From: Phoronis australis
Lineage: Eukaryota > Phoronida > Phoronidae
Reading direction: 5' to 3'
Assembly (NCBI GenBank): GCA_002633005.1
Contig: NMRA01001318.1
Span: 1-23,588 of the forward strand
Length of the DNA stretch: 23,588 nucleotides
This document shows, one piece after another, positions 1-9,630 of this stretch. Within the stretch, counting starts at the first letter, position 1. Every line of letters begins with the position of its first letter. A program made the translations under genes and the position numbers. The notes beneath the pieces were generated by a model. The model was not told the origin of the DNA. It did no database searches and saw only the letters and a list, made by a program, of their open reading frames with translations.

Positions 1-171
1 CATAACACTACAAATTTGGTAATAGCCATGAACTCTGAGCAAAATCACTGATAAACATAACTTGTGTTATCACATATACCTTGCGTTTGAGGACAGATAA
101 TTTATCAACAACATTATCCAACCAGGAAGTGACTCGACTGACATCTGTTGAGTTTTTCAAACAATTTTCCA

Positions 172-345
172 GTTCACTGAGTTATAAAGGAGGCACATAA
201 CAGTTCTCACTGGGTTTTGCCCAGCAAAACACACATCACTTGATTTGTCACCTTTTCTTCACTCTGTCAAAAACAGGATGCAAAGAATGACATGTTTTCA
301 ATTATTTCACATAAAAAGCCCTGCAGACGAGCACAGAAACTTTAT
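172..345 (+). repeat. Dispersed repeat family 1, copy A
   Basis: This stretch aligns over most of its length with 1571-1838. Shared words in the same order include TTCACTGA, ACAGTTCTCA, TTCTTCACTCTG, TTATTTCACAT (as TCATTTCACAT in the other copy) and GAGCACAGAAACTTT. Copy A has about 18 extra bases after TTCACTGA. It lacks the 104-bp insertion found in copy B, so it shows the pre-insertion state. I recognise no coding content. The element type is unknown; it could be part of a larger transposon or an old segmental duplication. Confidence 0.7.
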
Positions 346-501
346 TCTCTCTTGTGTTTTTGACAATTTCATTCCCAATGAAAACCAAGCTAGACTGAGA
401 AAAATAAGGGCAAAAAATGCAAAAACACCACTTCCCTGCCGATGCACGACTAAAGCCAACATTAGAGTCTGAAAGTAAATTTCCTACCGATTCCGAAAAT
501 G

Positions 502-757
502 TGGTCCAAAAGTACTGTCAACCAACTAGTTTTTTGGCAGTTCTTGCTTGTTTGAGGGCTACCTAAAATCACAGCCAATTTCTCAGTCGCTACCCAACAA
601 TGCACAATTGCAGCCGGGGGCCGCCATCATGGTCCAAAAGTACTGTCAACTAACTAGTTTTTTTGCAAATCTGGCTTGTGTGAGGACTACCTGAAATCGC
701 GGCCAATTTCTCAGTCGCTACCCAGCAATGCACAATTGCAACGGGGGGCCGCCATCT
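502..757 (+). repeat. 128-bp tandem duplication (2 copies)
   Basis: Two head-to-tail copies, 502-629 and 630-757, each begin TGGTCCAAAAGTACTGTCAA and end at CCGCCATC plus one base. They differ by scattered substitutions and keep the same length, so this is a tandem duplication of moderate age. Each unit ends in a GCCGCCATC word resembling the animal YY1 site. No reading frame is conserved between the copies. Confidence 0.88.
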
Positions 758-759
758 TG
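748..759 (+). promoter_or_regulatory. YY1-like motif GCCGCCATCTTG
   Basis: The 12-mer matches the animal YY1 binding consensus (CCGCCATNTTG). The first copy of the 128-bp duplication has a weaker version at 620-631. A further match lies on the minus strand near 14974. YY1 sites often sit just downstream of transcription starts, but no gene start is recognisable here, so a regulatory role is only a possibility. Confidence 0.25.
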
Positions 760-965
760 AAGAAGAGTGCAGCTACAGCCGAGAAAGTGACCTTTTTATT
801 CTCAGCATGTTCACAAATGCAAACGAACCACATTCACTGAGCCTACACGCAATGCGCACCTACAAAATGCCCCCAAACTTGACCTACCCCAAAATTTTAA
901 TATTTTGGGAGTGCAAATTGGCTGCAGCCGCAGCCTAACTAATCAGTGCCACCTTAGGTTATGAT

Positions 966-1568
966 GGCCGTTAGTCAAAACGAACCTGTCCATTTTTTCA
1001 GTAGGCCATTAGTTAAAACGGACATGCCAATTTTTTCATTACTTCACCAGTCGATACGAACATGTCCAATTTTTCATTAGGCCATCGCTCGATACAGAAC
1101 TGTACATTTTTCATTATCGCATTAGTTAAAACGGACCTGCCAATTTTTCATTATGCCATCAGTCGATACGGACCTGCCCTTTTTTCATTAGGCCATAAGT
1201 CGATACGGACATGCCCATTTTTTCATTAGGGCATTAGTCGATACGGACCTGCCCGTTTTTTCATTAGGCAATCGGTCGATACGGACCTGCTCATTTCTTC
1301 ATTAGGTCATTAGTCAAAACTGACCTGCTCATTTTTTTATTACGCCATCAGTCGATATGGACCTGTCCATTTTTTCATTAGTCCATCAGTCGATATGGGC
1401 CTGTCCATTTTTATTAGTCCATCAGTCGATACGGACCTGCCCATTTTTTCATTAGGTCATCAGTCGATACAGACCTCCCCATTTTTTCATTAGGCCATTG
1501 GTTGATATGGACTTGTCAATTTTTTCATTAGTCCATCAGTCGATACGGACCTGCCCATTTTTTCATTA
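966..1568 (+). repeat. 38-bp minisatellite, 16 units
   Basis: The array can be cut into 16 consecutive units with no leftover base: twelve of 38 bp, three of 37 bp and one of 36 bp, totalling 603 bp. A unit runs from GGCCATCAGTCGATACGG through a GACCTGCCC block to a T-run ending in CATTA. Units fall into two types at the centre: AGTCGATA in most, and AGTYAAAAC in units 1, 2, 5 and 10. Units 13 and 16 are identical. The unit length is not a multiple of three and no frame stays open, so it is not coding. Confidence 0.95.
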
Positions 1569-1570
1569 GA

Positions 1571-1838
1571 ATTCACTGAACAGTTCTCATGGGGATTTGC
1601 CTATCAGAACACACGTCAATGGACTCTTCACCCTTTCTTCACTCTGCCAAAAACTGCATGCAAATAAAGAAAAGTTTTGAGTCATTTCACATCACAAGCC
1701 CTAGTTCTGCACCTTCTGCTGTCACGGGGATGGTCTGGGGAGGGGATTAATGCACCAGCATATCCCCAATGATCCTGTCCGTGACAGGTATTACAGGTAT
1801 TACAGGTATCACAAGCCCTACAGATGAGCACAGAAACT
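1571..1838 (+). repeat. Dispersed repeat family 1, copy B
   Basis: This is the second copy of the 172-345 repeat, starting immediately after the minisatellite at ATTCACTGAACAGTTCTCA and ending near GAGCACAGAAACTTT. It is interrupted by a 104-bp insertion at 1704-1807. Placing the two copies either side of the tandem arrays suggests the 172-1838 block arose from one duplication event or one composite element; that is inference. Confidence 0.7.
1704..1807 (+). mobile_element. 104-bp structured insertion with 13-bp TSD
   Basis: The insert is bounded by two perfect copies of ATCACAAGCCCTA (1691-1703 and 1808-1820). The related copy A has a single ATAAAAAGCCCTG at the same point, a natural empty site. 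Inside, CTGTCACGG (1719-1727) is the exact reverse complement of CCGTGACAG (1779-1787). Nested within, GGGGATTAATGC (1742-1753) pairs with GCATATCCCC (1758-1767) around an ACCA loop with a two-base bulge. The 3' end is three copies of a 9-bp ACAGGTATY unit (1784-1810, the last overlapping the TSD). A long TSD plus a 3' repeat tail resembles LINE-mobilised SINE insertion, but there is no tRNA-type A or B box. It may derive from another small RNA. Confidence 0.65.
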
Positions 1839-2156
1839 TTGTACTTGTCACAAATATCAACTAACTTACAGTAGTGGTCAATCTAGAATGTTGTTTTCAT
1901 TGATGTTGGATATTGGATAGAGCTGTGGAATCAACAAGCAAGGGTCTGCACCGCCTGGAGTCACGACTGGATTGATGACTGAAATTATGACAAAAATCAT
2001 TAAATGGCTTACCCCTTTGATTATCTTTTTCCTGGCAAGTTGTCTTAGCAGCTTGAAAAAAGTCATGTTAACGAACACAACATGCATTTAGCACTCAGCA
2101 GCTAATAAAGAGGCCTGGAACGCAAAACACATACCAAATTGCAATACTGAAAGAGG

Positions 2157-2450
2157 TCCTCTCCCACTGAAACATAATTCAACCTGCTCGAGATGATTTG
2201 TTCGTATATACTAGCTTTTAATTTCTGTTGAGATCGAACCATTTTCTTTTAGTTTCAAATTTAAAAAAATGTTTGAACTGCTTGCCACTTTGTCGATTTT
2301 TTTCTCGCACAAGGCAAAACATGTTTCCTTATTTGGTATGGCAAGACATAGACAAATAACATTTCTCTTACATGGAAAATGTGACCTATGTCCTCAAGTG
2401 ACTTCAAGCAACTGACTCAATGTGAACACATGCACGCGTGGGACCGAGAT
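2157..2450 (+). repeat. Dispersed repeat family 2, copy A
   Basis: This region aligns with 9380-9606 in the same orientation. Shared blocks in order are CTCTCCYACTGAAACA, TTTCAAATTT followed by an A-run, GTCGATTTTT...CGCAC, TTGGTA...CAAGACA, ACATTTC and ACATGCRCGC. Identity looks moderate with several indels, as in an old transposon family. No coding domain is recognisable. Confidence 0.55.
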
Positions 2451-2959
2451 TTGAAACTCTATGATAACCACAGTTTTTCCTTCGTGCGTATTTCAAAAAT
2501 CATAAACATGAATTTTCTGGAAATTTCCTAACAGAGGAAAGTGAATTACTCTGCACTTTACGTTGCGAAATGCTACTTTCACCAGGAATTGTTTAAAAGA
2601 TAATTTCTGACAAGCCTCGGATTCCATGCCTCTCTAAGATTAGATGTAAATGAAGTCAGATAGTACCTTCTTCAGTAAATAGTAAAATAACACAAGAAAA
2701 TGTCTTCAGGTTTGTGAAATCTTAATTTCTCATATCAATACCACAAGACTAAACGTCCATTAATTAACTCGGGTAACTAATCATATCAGTACAAAATTGT
2801 TACTATTAAACATTAAAACTTTCACATCTTCAGCATATTCAAGATCAGTTTTATAGTTCTGACTTTCTAGTGCAATAACAGAATCCAGGACAAATGACTG
2901 GAAAGTAATGGCACAGGTGGACATGTGATGAGGCATCATTAATTAACCAGAATGCAAGG
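2451..2959. other. Non-coding stretch
   Basis: AT-rich sequence with no recognisable coding or RNA features. It could be the 3' untranslated region of the candidate minus-strand exon at 2960-3039, but I saw no convincing AATAAA on that strand. Confidence 0.4.
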
Positions 2960-3039
2960 TTATTGTTGCAAACCAGGTTTTGTGTTGTAGGCAGCCAGCT
3001 TCTTCTGATGCCGCAGAGCCTGATCTTTGTCACCAGGTT
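2960..3039 (-). CDS. Candidate terminal coding exon, unidentified protein
   Basis: On the minus strand a strong 3' splice site (TACTAAT branch-like word, pyrimidine tract, TTTCAG at 3040-3041) is followed by 80 bases that read, from the third base, 25 codons and a TAA at 2960-2962. The peptide starts PGDKDQALRHQKK and ends KLAAYNTKPGLQQ. It is charged and coding-like, unlike the longer hydrophobic frame overlapping it. The phase implies that the upstream exon supplies the first base of a codon completed by AA (for example Glu). I do not recognise the protein and could not find a preceding exon between 3060 and 6600. If real, it is the C-terminal end of a gene transcribed leftwards. Confidence 0.4.
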
Positions 3040-6000
3040 CTGAAAGTGAAATTAGTATTTACTCAAACTTGTGGATGAGTGACAAATTGTCCTTGGAAAG
3101 TTTGCTGCTTCTTATGATTGGCTGGTGGCAAGGTCCACTGTAAACACTCCACCATAGCAGATACATAATGATGTCAGTGGTTCTGGTAAAAAGGACAAGT
3201 GGATGAATTTACAAGGCCCAGCTGCAGTAAAGTAAACAATATGAGAAGGCAGACTGTACTGGCACAAATTTCAAATCCAAATTTTCTGTAGTGAAGGCAA
3301 GCTGTGGGATGGCTGGAGAAGCTATGCACTCAAACTCATCAACGAATGCATTTATAGGGGGTGTCAAGAAATTTTTAAAAAATACAGTGGCGTATATTCT
3401 TGAAAATTAGAAAGCCAGAATTCTTCAAGGAGCAGTTTCAGTGCTGCAAAATATCATTTTATTCCAAATTTATGAAAATCTTAAGTCTGAGCTCCTGGTG
3501 CAAAACGTATTAAGACACTGGTTCGACCATCCGGAACAACCAAAAGTTATTTGCAGACAACTTGAAGTTCAACAGACAACCTAAAATTTTTCATAGTAGC
3601 GTAGTGCACTTATGGTCAATTCCATCTTAAATGCACGCACACACAAAGTCCCTAACTTTCTGTAACTTCTTTGTAAAATTTGAATTGTCAAGACACCCAA
3701 TTGACTCAAGTCTGCAACGGGGAACGTAACTTCAACCGATATTGGGGCTTCAATTAGTCAGTATCGTAATTTAAAGAGACCTCAGCACAAGTAGCTGAAA
3801 GAGGTTAGCAGATGAGACTATCTCAGTTTGATTGTAGAAAAAATATTGACACTGCTGGACCAATAGTTATTTTTATTCATTCAAATTTTTGGACTAAAGC
3901 TTGTTTTGAATTCAAACAAGTTGATTTTAAGTAGAGTTGTTTGAAAGGTTACAATCAGTAAAAGATGCTGATTGTGTAAATGGAACATTTTAAAAACATT
4001 TTCTTGCAGCAATCATTAGAAGTGTCTAGTATTTATTTAGCATAAAACGTGGAAGTTTCTGAGCACAGTCATTTCCGATATAACCCAACGCCAGAAATTT
4101 GTAACATGCTCTACTGTGCATGCGCTAAATCTTGTCAGCAGCCCTCCATAAGAAATACACAAGAACAAGCTATAATCAGGAATTTATAAGTGAGGGGAGA
4201 TAACTACACAATTTTCCGATAGCCTGTCGCATATATGATATGTGCCTGGTATTCAGTGAATGACCTGGATGATTCATGCAGCCAGGACATTCACAACTAG
4301 GGAGAATATTTTACTTTTTCTCCAGATGTGCACCTCATTCATGTACCACATCAGTATTGCTTGTGTGGTTTTGGAAATGTCTAAGCTGCTTGTGTTGTTT
4401 CTGCATTGTTGAGCTTGAAATGATAGTTTTGCTCCTATAAAACAAGGGGTGTATTTATTGCGACATGTGTTCGTTATTGTTATTACTAGTTTATTGCTTA
4501 ACCAGTGTATTTATTTTGAATATTCTTCAAGCCTTGGATGACTGATCTTTTCAGTTTAGGATAGTTATTGTTTGCATCTTATGAAGTGAATTACATACTG
4601 TCTTTTTGTTCAGTGACTCCTGGTGTGGTTTTGAAAATGGTTGTTTTTTCGTCTGAAATGCAGATTTTTTACTAAGTTCTGCAATGACCCTGTCATTTCC
4701 ACATGGTTATCTTGAAAAGCAAATTCTTGTATACATATTATTGTCATCTTGTGAGGTGTGCAATTTATTGCGGTTTTCAGTGACTGGTTCCACCACGGAT
4801 AGCAGTATTGTGCACCTCAACCGGTACTTTGCTCAAGCTCATGTTACATATATTTTTATGTTGATAACTTTTCCTCGTGAGGGTAGTGATCTCAGCAGTT
4901 ATATAACTTATGGTGTTTTGTTAAGTAGTAGAACCTTGTAATGCTATGACACAAATTTTGAAGGTTCCTATGTTGTAGTTAAGTCCCACTTTAAATATTT
5001 TGCTCACCATGTGAGTTATTGTATACATGGAGGGATTCATACTCATGGATGATCTCATCAGGGATTGCATGTAACACTATTTGGGTGTGTATATTTGTTA
5101 CATGTTCATTGTATAAAGTGTATTGTTTATATTGCAGAGTTTATAATTGTTAGTTTCAAATATCTCAGTAGGTTATCTCAACAGTACTTAGTGCATGTCA
5201 TTGCTAGTGCCTCTGTCCCTTATTGCTTTTCCCATAGTATGAACAACTAGTCATTTTAAAGTTTGAAATTCTAATGTACAATATACATTACACTATTCGG
5301 AAATCTTACTGTTATTTTTATTGCGAAAGCACTAATCTGAAGAGTGGCCTACTTGTTACGTAGAATGCACACAATGCATTGTTAAAGCGAGGTGATCCTA
5401 TGCCGCTGGGATTTTGTTTTCTTACTCTTTGTGAACGTAGTGCCTGTATCTCGCATTTATTCCTAAGTTTATGCAATCATTTTGAATTACAAAACATGAA
5501 ACCCTGGGAACCGGTGGGGCAGTTAAATTTGCACATCGTCAATATATACGTGTCATTTGAAATCGTAGCCCGTTGTAGGCGGGCCACGACCAAAAATATG
5601 GGTACACATCACATGTCTAACCACAAAAAACAAGTGAAAGTTACTTTTTCAGGCAAGCGACGCGTTGCGCACTTTGGTTGTTTTTGTCCGTTTTAGGTGG
5701 CAAGAGGCGCTTTTTCTTTGACGATTTCGCTGAGGTATGTTTCAGAAAATCGTACTGTAAGTCATTTTTTCTGTGCCTGTTAATTTAGGTACAAAGCAAT
5801 TGAAAAAATGGATAAGTCACGTCATTTTAAATCGCTCCATTATGGCCACTTCGACTTGGATGGATTTTGGCTCTTTCAAACACTCCACCATGCTCTATTT
5901 TTGAAGTTCGTTAACGAAAACGCGTACCAGGATTTTAAGGTTCGTGCCCTCCCTCTCGAGTTTTAGTTGGCAATTTTGACATGAAGATGATGGTGATATT

Positions 6001-6613
6001 TATGCGTTCCTTGACGAGAATTCCATCAAGTCAAGTTTTGCCTAATTCAGCTTTTCATTCATTTTTATACCGTGTATGGTTGCTGGCAAAATGATACCAT
6101 CAAGATTTTAGTCTAGATGCTTCCAAACTCGGTTTTTGGGCCATAACACTAGTTATAGGAATCTGATTATGAGCGAGCAAGAGAAAACGGAACATATTTG
6201 CGACGTTTCGTTTACTCAAAGTTAATGAGCCTAAACGTAAGAAAATATTTTTTCTCTTTATCGCTTGTAATGATTTTCAAGTGTTTCCGTTATTCAGTTT
6301 CGGCAAGGTCATCGCTTTCTCGCAAACCTACTGATTGGATGATCAACTACGCACTTATTTGCTCTCCGTTTTAACGTTGATCATCGTCAATAGGCTACAC
6401 CTCTAAAAATCGCACATCTTCTTTGCGCAAACTACATTGTGATTTAAGTCTCCCGAAAAAAGTTGACGATCGTATAGTGTTTAAAAGTCTAATTCTAAAT
6501 TTCTCCAGTTAGTGCACCAATGAAGTAAACGAAAGTAGTTCTGCTTGTAGCGTCAGCTGTTGGTATCATTATCTCGATTTATGACCCACAACGCGGGACT
6601 GGACAAAGCCTTT
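3040..6613. other. Long non-coding stretch
   Basis: No gene is recognisable. The part from about 4300 to 5340 is rich in T and TGT on the plus strand, so chance open frames there encode hydrophobic peptides. From about 5500 to 6700 CpG becomes more frequent and there are isolated splice-like signals, for example a pyrimidine tract and TTTTAG followed 39 bases later by GAG/GTATGT at 5735. If the 2960-3039 exon is real, part of this stretch is probably its upstream intron. Confidence 0.4.
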
Positions 6614-6925
6614 TCAAATTAGTGTAGATAAGCCGGTGGAGCGTGAGACCCCTGAGGTCCCAATCGAGTTCTCCCGACAACTCCGCGTTATGTAACCTGC
6701 TCCAAAAGCCATCCATTTTCTGGAGTGCACTGACATGCTGTTGCAAGGCTCGTTTGGGAATGACACACTGGTAGTTTGCTCTAATAGCATGTAACAGCAA
6801 ACAATCATGATGAGGAGGCAGATCACAGATTTCAACCTGAATATGTGGTAGTGTGCTTTGTTAACTGTTGATGACTCGCCGTACAGCTTGCATACAAACC
6901 GTTCAATGTCTTCATGAGTTAACCA
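6614..6925 (-). pseudogene. Frameshifted fragment of LPP-RANYQ repetitive protein family
   Basis: On the minus strand, one frame reads THEDIERFVCKLYGESS then TVNKAHYHIF. After a shift near 6836-6842, a second frame reads VEICDLPPHHDCLLLHAIRA then NYQCVIPKRALQQ, followed by ELSGELDW. Near 6655-6661 a second shift to the third frame gives TSG. This order (an E-x-IE-F-C-LYG segment, VN-A-RY-F, LPP-x5-H-x2-RANYQ-x2-(W)KRAL, then GELDW-x-SG) is that of a repetitive protein family seen in many copies in cnidarian, lancelet and other invertebrate genomes, normally followed by a Cys-rich tail. The Cys-rich tail is not seen, and a conserved Trp appears as Pro (CVIPKRA). The two frame breaks and the lack of an upstream part make this a decayed fragment. 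Family assignment is from memory of the motif pattern. Confidence 0.6.
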
Positions 6926-8038
6926 GAAAACACAAATTTTGAGCCCAACTTTAATGGTAAAGACAAAGTTAAAAAACCTCTGCAAGTCTGCATCCTACCC
7001 AAAATAAAAAAAGTTTTGACAACCTGAAAACCGTTTCATCTTACAGTAATCCTATTTAACTGAAATAGATATCCAAAATGCTCTTCACTTAAACACACCG
7101 TATGGCCAACAAATGAAATTTCATTTTGTCTAAGTCCTCAGCAAAAATAAGCATTAAGAGAAATGAGCATCATTACTAGCATTGATTGCACGGTGCAGCT
7201 GCCTTCAAACAATTTAAAACATAGAAATATTTTATCACCCTTAATACAGTAGTTCAGACTTTGAAAAGAAAAGGTCACGTTGGCAATAGTTTTTGTTTGA
7301 AATTCAAAAGCGTCTTCTTTACCGTAGAGTTAAAATTTCATTTGACTTCCTCTTTTAGATAGCGCATAGTTGGAAGAGTAAACATTTTTCTTCGTTAAAA
7401 ACTCCAATTCAACAATCTTCAAAGCGTGAGTTACTGAAATCTGTGCAACATTTGAATTTTCAAGATAAATAAATTACAGAACACAGGCAATATTTCCATT
7501 CTTATATTTCTCAAATTCCAAGCACTGCTCATGATTTTACATAAAAAATTCTCAAAATAGGCTTAGAAATTCATAAAAAGCAGTGCTGATCATTCACATG
7601 TAGGTAAAAACTACTACCAGTACATTTGAGATTGAGACGACTATTACTACAAATTTATCAAGCAAAATAATTTTTGTAAGGTGACCTAAACTAAAGATTA
7701 TTTACCATAAATGACACCTTTCAAATTAAGAATAGGTAGGCCTATTTACAATTGATTGTTTGGAACTGTGACAGGTTTTCAACTTTTCTTTTGTTTGTGA
7801 AGTACCCATGTGATTAAATTTGATTTGTGGCAAATGGTTCATTGTGGTGGCAAGACATATACTGTATATTTCTTTGAGCACTGTTAAATGTACATGTAAC
7901 TGACAGTGATAATCTCCTTAATTTTCTCGTGGGCTCAACATTATTTCCATCATCAACTTAGTCTCTTTTTCTTTTTTAAGGGCTCTTTCAATTTTTGTTA
8001 CATCCGTTAAGTGTCTGTAACACTGCTTGTGATAGAAG
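6926..8038. other. Non-coding stretch
   Basis: AT-rich sequence; I see no coding, RNA or repeat feature that I can support. Confidence 0.4.
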
Positions 8039-8297
8039 CATGCGTGCACCAAGCCTAAAAATGGGGGGCTCGAGTTTTTGAGAATGTGGACCTTTACTAA
8101 AATTAATGGAGTACTTCAGAGCTACGAATTGTGCGTTCGCCAAATTTTGGTAGTTCCTGCCTTTTTAGTGAAGTTTTATCTCGTTTTCTACTTTTTCGGT
8201 TTTTGTGTCTCTGAGGCAGACCTTTTTACCCACTTAACCAAATCATGGGGGAGGCACGTTCAAGCCCTCAAGCCCCCCACCTCTGGGTGCGCACATG
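8039..8297. mobile_element. Possible short inverted-repeat element (MITE-like)
   Basis: The left end reads CATGCGTGCACC, then GGGGGGCTCGAG about 12 bases later. The reverse complement of the right end reads CATGTGCGCACC, then GGGGGGCTTGAG about 7 bases later. These imperfect inverted ends bound about 259 bp with no coding capacity. I could not find a clear target-site duplication, so the true ends may lie slightly elsewhere. Confidence 0.35.
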
Positions 8298-9379
8298 ACA
8301 AGAGCTCTGTTTTTTCACAAAAACTTAAAAACTTATCAGCAACGATACTTCTCTTGCACTCAATGTTTGATACGTTTGCCTTAGACCAGGTAATATCTGA
8401 AAATTCCAGCTCAGAAATTTGAGCAGAACCTTACACATGAATGCAGCAAGAGGCAGACATCTTGCCAGACTATTGTGAAGTCACACAATCGTTTAATAAT
8501 TCATGGTTTCAGCAGTCCTAGCTGTCCCAAAACTGTTCTTTGCAAAACACAAAATGATTCAGGAATGTGCCAAGAATTGTTTCAGCCACTTGATTTGGCT
8601 TTCCTCAATTCCTAACTATTGCCTGCTGGTTTTTGAACCTTGGTCCTCAGTTGGTAATTGCCTATTACCTTGCACACCATTCCAAGAATTGGTACTATCC
8701 AATGTAGTCAGCAGCAATAAACAAGCAAGCTAAGCCAGCAGGATAACATCAGCTGACTGTCCTCCGATTAATGTTTTCATGCCAAGCAGACGACTTTTGA
8801 AGGGGAAAGGTATGGACACAATATTTTTCTGGTATTTGATTGGCTGTTCGAATCATTTTGCACTGACACCTGGTGGCTGACACATTAGTTGAGGTTATAT
8901 TTTTTCCAAGTTTTAAATTAAAATTCTAACTAAACGTGCAAGTGTATTCTTGGAAATTTTTTTGAAATTGACTTTTGCACATCTGTAGATGAGTTAAATG
9001 CAAAGTTCCCGCTGCCCCCAGATAGTGGCCACGGAGGTGAAAGATAGGAGAGCTGGTACTACGGCCTATGAAGGTTAAAACAGTCCAAGTCATGAAGCTG
9101 TTTGTTCAGTGGCGGTGTACAGTAACAACGTACTAACACCTCACTGAACTAAATGTTAGTGATCTGGGTAAGTGAACAAGCTTTGACAGAAGTACAAATA
9201 CAGTTACTAACTTTACTATTAACATACCTGTAGAAGGTCTCAGCTATATCGATCCTGGAGAGCGCGTGGCAACAGCGAAGTGGTCAACTCGTGTACCTAG
9301 GCAATCCTGATGTTATTCGATTTGCCATTAAATGGTACAGGACATGAAAAACAGAATAAATTCCATCATTCAAAATGGT
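8298..9379. other. Non-coding stretch
   Basis: No feature that I can support. Short chance open frames occur around 8503-8733 but show no recognisable domain. Confidence 0.4.
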
Positions 9380-9606
9380 TCTCTCCTACTGAAACAGAAG
9401 CCTATTGATGCATTCTCCTTTCAAATTTCAAAAAAACGAACCGTGGCCTGCTCTTCACTCCCGGTCGATTTTTCCCGCACTTAAGTCACCCGTCTCCTTA
9501 GTTGGTACTACAAGACACAGACGTAGCACATTTCCCTTAGAAAATTCGATTCTGACCACAAGCAAAACTATGGTGATTTCGAGTCCGATTGAGTACATGC
9601 GCGCAT
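9380..9606 (+). repeat. Dispersed repeat family 2, copy B
   Basis: This is the second, shorter copy of the 2157-2450 repeat, beginning at CTCTCCTACTGAAACA and extending to ACATGCGCGC, where it runs into an AT tract. Both copies lie in the same orientation about 7.2 kb apart. The copies are diverged enough that no recent duplication is implied. Confidence 0.55.
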
Positions 9607-9630
9607 ATATATCTTGATATATATATATAA
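9604..9630. repeat. AT dinucleotide tract
   Basis: An interrupted (AT)n run, ATATATAT then CTTG then ATATATATATATA. It is self-complementary and able to form a cruciform or hairpin. A typical microsatellite. Confidence 0.8.

Noticed and set aside
5696-5734. Short exon-like segment between TTTTAG and GAG/GTATGT
   Set aside because: Only 39 bases, no recognisable peptide and no partner exon; splice-like sites are common by chance.
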